Shown here one piece after another: positions 57,499 to 64,000 of a stretch of DNA of 64,000 bases (positions are counted from its first letter, which is position 1; each line of letters opens with the position of its first letter). The DNA comes from Buddleja alternifolia. Taxonomy: Eukaryota > Streptophyta > Magnoliopsida > Lamiales > Scrophulariaceae. The translations under genes and the position numbers were made by a program. The stretch spans positions 20,134,568 to 20,198,567 of the forward strand of contig CM033400.1 of the NCBI GenBank assembly GCA_019426215.1, read 5' to 3'. The notes beneath the pieces are model-generated. The model ran no database searches. It was not told the DNA's origin and saw only the letters and a list, made by a program, of their open reading frames with translations.

Positions 57499-58985
57499 TG
57501 TTAGGAAATTTCATGTTAGAAGTTTTGATGATGACAAGAGTAGGATTTTATGTTAAACCCCAAAAGAATGTAAGTTTATGCTTTCATAGAATTCTTGTAT
57601 AAGCGTTTGAAAGTTTATTAATTTGTTAAGCTTGTAATTTTTATCTTTATAAATTTTAGACTAAGTATTAGATACCAAGTCACTGATAGAATTCTAGGTG
57701 AGTCTGTTAGAGATGAAGTTGAAGATTAGCGTCTGAAGTCAAGTGAAGATAAAGATTTTTCTTAAGCGTCTGTCAAACGCTAAAGGACTTTTTCAGGGAT
57801 AATGAATCAAGCGCTCAAAACGCTCAAGGGATCAAGGATCATATTCACTTGAAATAAATTCTCAAGTCATGAGGGGCTTAAATGCAATCATCAAAGGACA
57901 TTTATTTCCAACGGGAAATAAATTCAAAACGCATTAAATGCCTGATAAGTGCATTAAATGTGATAGGTCATTATGACTTGCGGACAAGCTACCTTTGTCA
58001 GAATTCAGAGTTCAAAGTCTGCTAACATCCAATTGGTAACACCAGAAATTTCGGAATGTTAGAGAAAGGGCTATTTATGCGCTGTGTGAGAGACACGGGC
58101 CTGCATGTGTCCAACAGACAAATCCCAAGAAATCTCTGTAAATAGTACCCATCATCAAACCCTAAATAGATATGTACATACACAAGAAAAAGGTCGAAAC
58201 TTTGCTGAAATATTCTTAAGAAAAGCTTATAAACTCCATAGCCAAAAATCCTTCAAACTTTTCACATACACTCCAAAGACAGTCACTGATATCTCAAACA
58301 TCTTCATATAAGAACCATACACTCTTATTGAGATATCTCAAGTTGTTTGAACTTCTCAAAATCAAACAAACCTGTGATGAAAACCCTCAACCTCTTTCAT
58401 CTGCGTGAGAAAGTGGTTGATCTACAAGCAACATTTCTGTGTGAGAGAAGCTTGTTGAAGAAGATCTTCATTGGAGCTGAAGTCTGTGTGATCAAGGAGA
58501 TCAAGATCATCTTCCTTATCCTCTATTTTGTAGAAGCCTCTGTGTGATCCTTCCATTATCATCTTAGTGGATTTCCTCCGAGTGCAAAGGAGAAGAAGAA
58601 CGTAGCTGAGATTACATCACCCAGTGAACTTTTCATATTTTATGTCATTTTATTATTTTATTGCTTTACTTTATTATTCACATCAAATCATTAAAAAGGC
58701 TTTAAAAAGGTTAAGCGACTATTTGGCTAAAAGAACGCTAAGCTTAAAAAAAAAAAAGCAATTCCGCTGTTCTAACCCTGATTAAGCGATTTAAGTGTTG
58801 ACCTACTTTGGTAATTGTCAAAATCACAAAGTCTAAGTTATCTTATCTTTAGCGCCTGACCTAGCGCTTTGCTTACCAAGCGTTCAAACTCTTAAAAGTG
58901 ATACAAAAATTTTTTTTGAAGTGAAAAAAGACTTCAGGATCTATTCAACCCCCCTTCTAGACTCTTTCGTATGTCACTTTGGACC
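57499..58985 (+). mobile_element. 3' LTR of an unclassified (probably copia) element, Copia-C
   Basis: Starts TGTTAGGAAATTTCATGTTAG; the same start is at 63621. It contains repeated AAGCGTYTG / GCGCTCAAAACGCT words and ends after TTCAACCCCCCTTCTAGACTC; the exact end is not clear and no CTAACA was found. The short frames within are not genes. Confidence 0.65.
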
Positions 58986-60310
58986 ACCAACTATCCTATA
59001 TATACATTTGGAAGTAGAATAAATCACGAACCTTCCTTCTTAAGCTACATCTTTTATGATATAAATGGTGATTCTGCTAGCATGATCTCTGCAGGTCCGT
59101 GTATGGAAAGTACATCTCTTGATTGATTCCTGTCTAATCTCGCTCCCAGGCTTGCCTTATATAGTATGCTCCACCTGTACAGGTCAGGGTCGGGCGAACC
59201 TCCAGCTATATGGATTTGGATAGAATGTCTTTTAGAAGGATACGAGTCCATGATGTCATTGGGCTTAGGCCCATAAAGTGTTGGACTAACCAGCTTGGCT
59301 CAAAGACCAATTTCAACTCACATCAATTGAGAATCATGAGCAAAAAGAATAGAGGTAAAAATATTAAACTCTCAAAATTATGACCATGTTCACACTTTTT
59401 TAGAGATATTTTTTTTCCACTTTACATCCTGAATGCTTATTCAAGTGAGGAAGCTCTAGTTTTCAAAGATATTTTGCTGGAATTTCGACACATGCTTGGC
59501 AATTGCCGCCGCTAAAATGCAATTTAACACAAAAGTTGAAGGTCATTTTTGTCATTTTTCATATAACTCTCTTTTCTCTCTCTAATCTATCATCTTCAAA
59601 TTTTCAAAACACACAGATGCGCACATACTCTCTCTCACACACACAAACACACACACACATACACAGACTCACACACGTACGCACACCAACACACACATAG
59701 ATGTGTGTGTGTGTATATATATACACACACGCAGAAGGTAGTAGGTGGTGAATATGTATTGCATTGTGTGTGGGTGTAATCTTTGTGTGTGTGTCTGTGA
59801 ATCTGTGTGTGAGTGGTGATTTGGCTAACAACGGCGGCAGGTGTTGGTAGGTGACAACAATATGGGAATAATGTGAGTCGAGCCCGCTCCCGAGTTTCGC
59901 GAACTCTAGCTTATTCATGAACCGAGCTCGAGCTTGCATTTGAGTGTTTATAAGCTCGCAAGCCAGCTCATGAGCTCTTAGTATATATATTTATGTATAC
60001 TTAATATTATGTTCAATTTTTTTGTAATCTTGTTCCTAAACATTATATTTGATCAAATGATATTAAATAAATATTTCACATGTTAAGTGCTAATATATAT
60101 TAGTAATAGTGCTTTTATTATCCATGTCTTACTTATATAGGTAATAACAAATTATATAAATAATATTTTTCTAATAATAACTAAGTAATTACAAAATAAT
60201 ATATTAAACAATATTGAAAGTTCTTTTTAATCCAAAATTTTTATTCTTATAATTTTTCAATCAGACGAATTCAATCTAACTATTGCCTTTCACACTAAAT
60301 ATATTTGGGA
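58986..60310. other. Intergenic DNA with microsatellites and a hAT-like fragment
   Basis: 59620-59735 is rich in (CA)n, then (GT)n and a short (TA)n run, with more GT near 59765-59815. The 59876-59975 part has GAGCCCGCTCCCGAG, GAACCGAGCTCGAGC and CAGCTCATGAGCTC words like the hAT MITE at 24478. No gene is recognised. Confidence 0.5.
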
Positions 60311-61365
60311 TAAAAGCAGACACCCCCTAATCTACGGTGTACAGAGCACTTTACCCCCCCCCCCCCCCCACCAAAAAAAAAACCCCACCCACCCCAAACC
60401 TATGAAAATGTGTAATAGTTTGCACTTAATCCCCTTTGCATTTCTCCGATATTATCTAGAGAAATATTCTCGAATATGGCACCGGAGATTCTTTGATACT
60501 TTGAGATATGTGCATTTTACCCCCTGACCTTTAAAATATATGCATTTAACCATCTATTGTATACATACCATCAAATCCTTATTTTGGTTGAATAAAATGG
60601 GATATTGATCACCAAACTATAATTATGTACGAACTTCTTAATTTATAAATTGACATTTCAATAATTCAAGTTATCTTATAATTTCAAATTATTTCCATAG
60701 CTTTGTTCTTTTTAGGTTCATGTAGGTTAGATAATTAAAATATTTTTATTGTTACCCTTGAGTAATGTGGGTTGCTTGGGTTACATAAAGGATAAGAGAG
60801 ACAATGCTTTTGGATGGCTTTTAGCAGCAAAAATTCGTGAATTTTGAAATCAATCATCAACTCTTTTATTTATTATATTGAAGTGCAAAACTCGACATAA
60901 TCAAATTTTTACTTATGCATATGTATATCATAACATTTATAGTATAAAAATTAAATTAACTATCTAACGTATATAAATATATGATAACAATGTAGTTTAT
61001 AATCACAAAAATACTCAAATTGATTGAAATCTCAATACACAGTACAAATTGGATGCCACATGTCAAAATATTAGTGGAACATTCAATTTTATTCAAATCA
61101 AAATAAGAATTTAACAGTAATGTGTATGATAGGGGATTAAGTACACATTTTTTAAAGGCGAGGGGGCAAAGTGCACATATCTCAAAATATCTACGAATCT
61201 CCGATTCCATTCTTTTAGATTCCACCGGATCCGGTCAACACGGGGTTAAATGCAATATTCACCAAATGAGAGGGTGTCGGGTGCACATTTTGATAGGCTG
61301 AGGGGCAAAGTGCGCAACCCCCACAATTTTTTATTTTTCTTTTTGGGTGGGGGTGTCTGTTTTTA
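60311..61365. mobile_element. Inverted-repeat element of about 1.05 kb
   Basis: The ends TAAAAGCAGACACCCCC and the complement of GGGGGTGTCTGTTTTTA pair, and further inner pieces match inversely: TTGAGATATGTGCATTTTACCCCCTGA near 60500 with the complement near 61155-61195, and ATTTTGGTTGAATAAAAT near 60582 with ATTTTATTCAAATCAAAAT near 61085. The left end has a C-run (60353-60370). No TSD found; class unknown. Confidence 0.55.
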
Positions 61366-61369
61366 TTAA

Positions 61370-61545
61370 GGATGGCAATGGGGCAGGGTTAGATGAGTAT
61401 TCGTCCCGAACCCTTCCCTGTGGGGAGGGTTTGGGTACACCAAATGGGTTATGGGGCGGGTTAAAAATATTAAATTTATGACCCGATAGGATATTGGGCG
61501 GGTAGTGGGTATAATGCAACCCGCTCCATTACCTGCTCTGCTAAT
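61370..61545. mobile_element. Fragment of a GGATGGCAATGGGGC-type MITE
   Basis: Starts GGATGGCAATGGGGCAGGGTT and holds GGGCGGGTT and ACCCGCTCCATTACC words, a pattern common to hAT-type MITEs of many plants. The opposite terminus is missing. Confidence 0.45.
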
Positions 61546-61729
61546 ATTATTCTAATAAATAGATTTTTAATTTTTATTTAATATATTCAACATAACTTAA
61601 AGTTTGCATAACTTAACCTTTTTTTATTAAATTTTATTTCTTAACCAAATTAGTGAAGATGTGAAGTTGAAAAGTCTCATAAAGAGACAAAATTGATTAG
61701 TGAAGATGATATAGTTCATTTTATTTTAT

Positions 61730-63620
61730 AGTTTTTTTTAGGTAAAAGTAATGAACTTTATAACCCACTGACAAAAGTAACTCATACAAAACACTTAAGG
61801 ATAGCTCACTTTATCTACCCTTGGTGACAAATTACATCAAAAACACCACTTCCTCTTTACAATTAAATTCACATTTACTGTATCCTATTCTTTAAGCTAA
61901 AATATCAGTAATATACTCTTCATCTCTCTACCTCAATTGTCTTCAGTACTCTCCAGTAATCCTTATACTGAGTACACCCTTCAATTCTTTAAACACCACT
62001 TCACTCGGTTTTGCCTCTTGTTAAAAAATGTATCAATTTCTCTCTGTCCAGATCCTATTTATTATACCTGCAACCCCTGCCATTAAGATTTGTTGCCTAC
62101 ATGACCATCTTCTGAAAGCAAGTTGCAGCCAATTAATCCATCTTGGGTACTTGTAAGTCCAGTTATCAACTTGCAACCATTGCATTAGGTATTGTATTAT
62201 CTGTTTACTCCAATCACACTAAACAAAGAGGTGTTTGATAGACTCCTGCTCACCACCACACAGCACACACTGACACTCCAAAATATACAGGAATCTACTC
62301 AACCTTTCTCTAGTTAGCAATTTTTTATGCATCACTAACCAAACTGTGAATGCGTGTCTGGGTATATTGATTTTGTTCTAGACAAATTTTGCACTTCTAA
62401 AGTGACATTGAACTCCCATCAGCCATTTTTAGCAACTTCGAATACAATAGTTACTTGTATTTGTGTGAATCCATTTGGTTTGCTCAAAACCAGCTTGGAG
62501 CTTCCTCTTTATACTATTGATCTTCTTCCAGGTCCAACTACAGTCTGGGGGGGGGGGGGAGGTTATAATCCCAAAATTCTTGCTCTTTCAGATAAATACC
62601 TGTAATCCATTTGACCCATAGTGAGTCCTTTTTCTGAGATATTGCCCATACCTTATTCCCTATTGCAGCAACATTCCAAGTCTTACAACACTGTAGATTT
62701 AACCCTCCATATCTCTTCTGAGTACACAATTGAGCGCAATTAACGGGGACCAGTTTCCTTCCTTGTTCAGTTTTGCCCCATAAAAAATCCCTACACTTTT
62801 GTTCAATCTGCTTCATAATAGATTGTGGGATTATGAAGACAGAGGCCCAATAGACATGCATAGTAATTAAGACAGAATTAATCAATTGAACCCTCCCAGC
62901 ATATGATAAATGTCTAGAAGCCCAACTAGACAATCTTTTTGTGACTTTTTCAACTAACATAAAACAGTCCAGCTTATTCCATTTCTTAGGGGGATAATGG
63001 AACTCCCAAATATCGCATTGGGAACATACCCTCTACAAACCCAGTAGTGTGGAGAATTTCTTGCTTGGTGGCCAGGGAGACTCCTCTGAAAAAAACATTC
63101 GACTTACTCTTATTAGCATATAGGCCCGAAGTGTCAAAAAACTTCTTGAATACATTCCACAAAATCTGCACAGCTGGGGTTGTGGCTTTGCAAAACAACA
63201 TAAGATCGTCTGCGAAACAGATGTTCGTAAGTTGCAACTGCTTACATCCTGGATGAAATCTAAACTGATTTTGTTGAGTTGCCAGTCTGATACTCCGTGT
63301 TAAGTATTCCATAACCAAGACAAATAAGAAGGGGAAGATGGGGTCCCCTTGCCTCAATCCCCTCTGCCCCTTGAAAAACCCATAAGTCTCCCCATTTAAA
63401 ACGACTGAGTAAGAAGTTGTTGTTACACACTCTAGGATCCAGTTACTGAATATGTGAGGAAATCTTAACCCCTCTAGTAACTCCTTCACAAATTGCCATT
63501 CTACAGAATCATATGCTTTCTATATATCAATTTTCATCAGACATTGGGGGGACACATTCTTCTTGTTATAAAGTCGGATAAGCTCCTGACTGATTAATAT
63601 GTTGTCAATAATAGTCCTCC
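61730..63620 (-). pseudogene. L1-type LINE: RT, C-terminal region and zf-RVT domain
   Basis: Reading from 63620 down: a start like (G)RTIIDNILISQELIRLYN, then KAYDSVEWQF behind a stop; a 167-codon open piece (63489-62986) with GLRQGDP and the catalytic FADD (YADD-type) box; a 140-codon piece in another frame (62960-62538) with the KRLSSWASRHLSYAGRVQLI and FLWGKTEQGRK segments that follow RT in plant LINEs; and near 62280-62210 a CVLCGGEQESIKHLF zinc-binding motif with a stop after it. A T-run at 61731-61739 may be the old poly(A) end. Frameshifts and stops rule out function. The 5' part is cut at 63621 by an LTR. Confidence 0.85.
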
Positions 63621-64000
63621 TGTTAGGAAATTTCATGTTAGATGTTTTGATGATGACAAGATAGGATTCATTGTTAGACCCCAAATAAAATGTAAGTTTA
63701 TGTTTTCTTTAGATCATTGTTTAAGCGTTTGAAAGTTTGTAATTTTGTTTAGGCTTGTAATTTTTATCTTTGTAGATTTTTGACTAAGTCTTAGTAACTG
63801 AATCGCTAGTAGAATTCTAGGTGAGTCTATTAGAGAAGAAGTTGAAGACCAGCGTCTGAAGTCAACCAGAGATGAAGATTTGTCTCTTAGCGTCCGTCAA
63901 ATGTTAAAGGAACGTATTTCAGGATACATGGATCAAGCGCTCAAATTGTCTCAAGCGATTGATAATCAAGAGTCTATCAACCCGTTCCAACCAGACCGAA
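63621..64000 (+). mobile_element. Start of a Copia-C LTR, running off the right edge
   Basis: Starts TGTTAGGAAATTTCATGTTAG and matches 57499-57880 closely. It interrupts the LINE within its RT. Whether it is a 5' LTR, 3' LTR or solo LTR cannot be told; GTCCTCC lies before it, without a purine tract, so a 5' LTR or solo LTR is likelier. Confidence 0.75.

Noticed and set aside
59604..59939. 111-codon - strand frame at 59604-59939
   Set aside because: It is a translation of (CA)n/(GT)n microsatellites, giving HTHTH and VCVCV runs.
60353..60395. C-run followed by A-run and CCCACCCACCCC, G-quadruplex-like on the - strand
   Set aside because: Homopolymer runs here may partly be assembly or sequencing artefacts, and single G-rich tracts are common; not strong enough for a finding.
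1..64000. tRNA or rRNA genes, CRISPR arrays, bacterial-type operons
   Set aside because: None seen on either strand; direct repeats present are LTRs, MITEs and microsatellites.

Overview
The window is plant nuclear DNA, almost certainly from a eudicot. Support: GT-AG spliced genes whose products match plant families, a plant thaumatin-like protein, Ty1/copia elements primed by initiator-Met tRNA, Ty3/gypsy elements of the Tat/Athila type, an L1-type LINE, and many hairpin-forming MITEs. Species cannot be set from the sequence; the style of the retroelements would fit an asterid, but that is inference. There is no operon, CRISPR array or prokaryotic feature.

Only two host genes are supported. 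(1) A three-exon thaumatin-like protein on the + strand (5647-8059) with a signal peptide, a 16-cysteine thaumatin domain and a C-terminal tail that looks like a GPI-anchor signal. (2) A seven-exon calmodulin-lysine N-methyltransferase on the - strand (24261-16386), assembled exon by exon; all six introns are GT-AG and the joined frame is 315 codons. Its third intron is 5.5 kb and holds a degraded gypsy element, a Harbinger-like MITE and a hAT-like fragment.

Layout: 1-4993, leader and LTR of a - strand copia element (Copia-B), with a truncated LINE-derived retroposon, an array of TGGGC palindromes and a 260-bp Mutator-type MITE inside the leader. 5000-8100, thaumatin-like gene. 8100-10600, sparse intergenic DNA. 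10600-15660, pieces of copia LTRs and a decayed RT/RNase H pol. 16386-24261, methyltransferase gene. 24478-27500, four stacked inverted-repeat elements. 27800-29225, another Copia-B-type LTR piece. 29226-54330, a gag-only copia element (Copia-A). Each of its two LTRs carries its own young, non-autonomous gypsy element (Gypsy-1 at 30923-40464, Gypsy-2 at 47906-53989), and the 3' LTR of Gypsy-1 holds a solo LTR of the Gypsy-2 family. 54331-58985, a second Copia-A primer site and leader fused to an unrelated retroelement 3' end with a decayed unknown ORF and an LTR. 59000-61550, microsatellites and a foldback element. 61730-63620, an L1-type LINE pseudogene on the - strand, cut by an LTR that runs off the window.

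Most striking is the Gypsy-1/Gypsy-2 pair. Both are recent by LTR identity and neither codes for RT or integrase. Gypsy-2 encodes a stripped-down Gag frame without the retrotransposon Gag domain or the protease active site. Both keep two RNA stem-loops after the coding region, one with a compensatory base-pair change, and about 1.1 kb of conserved non-coding DNA before the 3' LTR. Boundaries were placed by eye from terminal motifs, target-site duplications (TSDs) and comparison of paired copies; identity estimates are hand counts.
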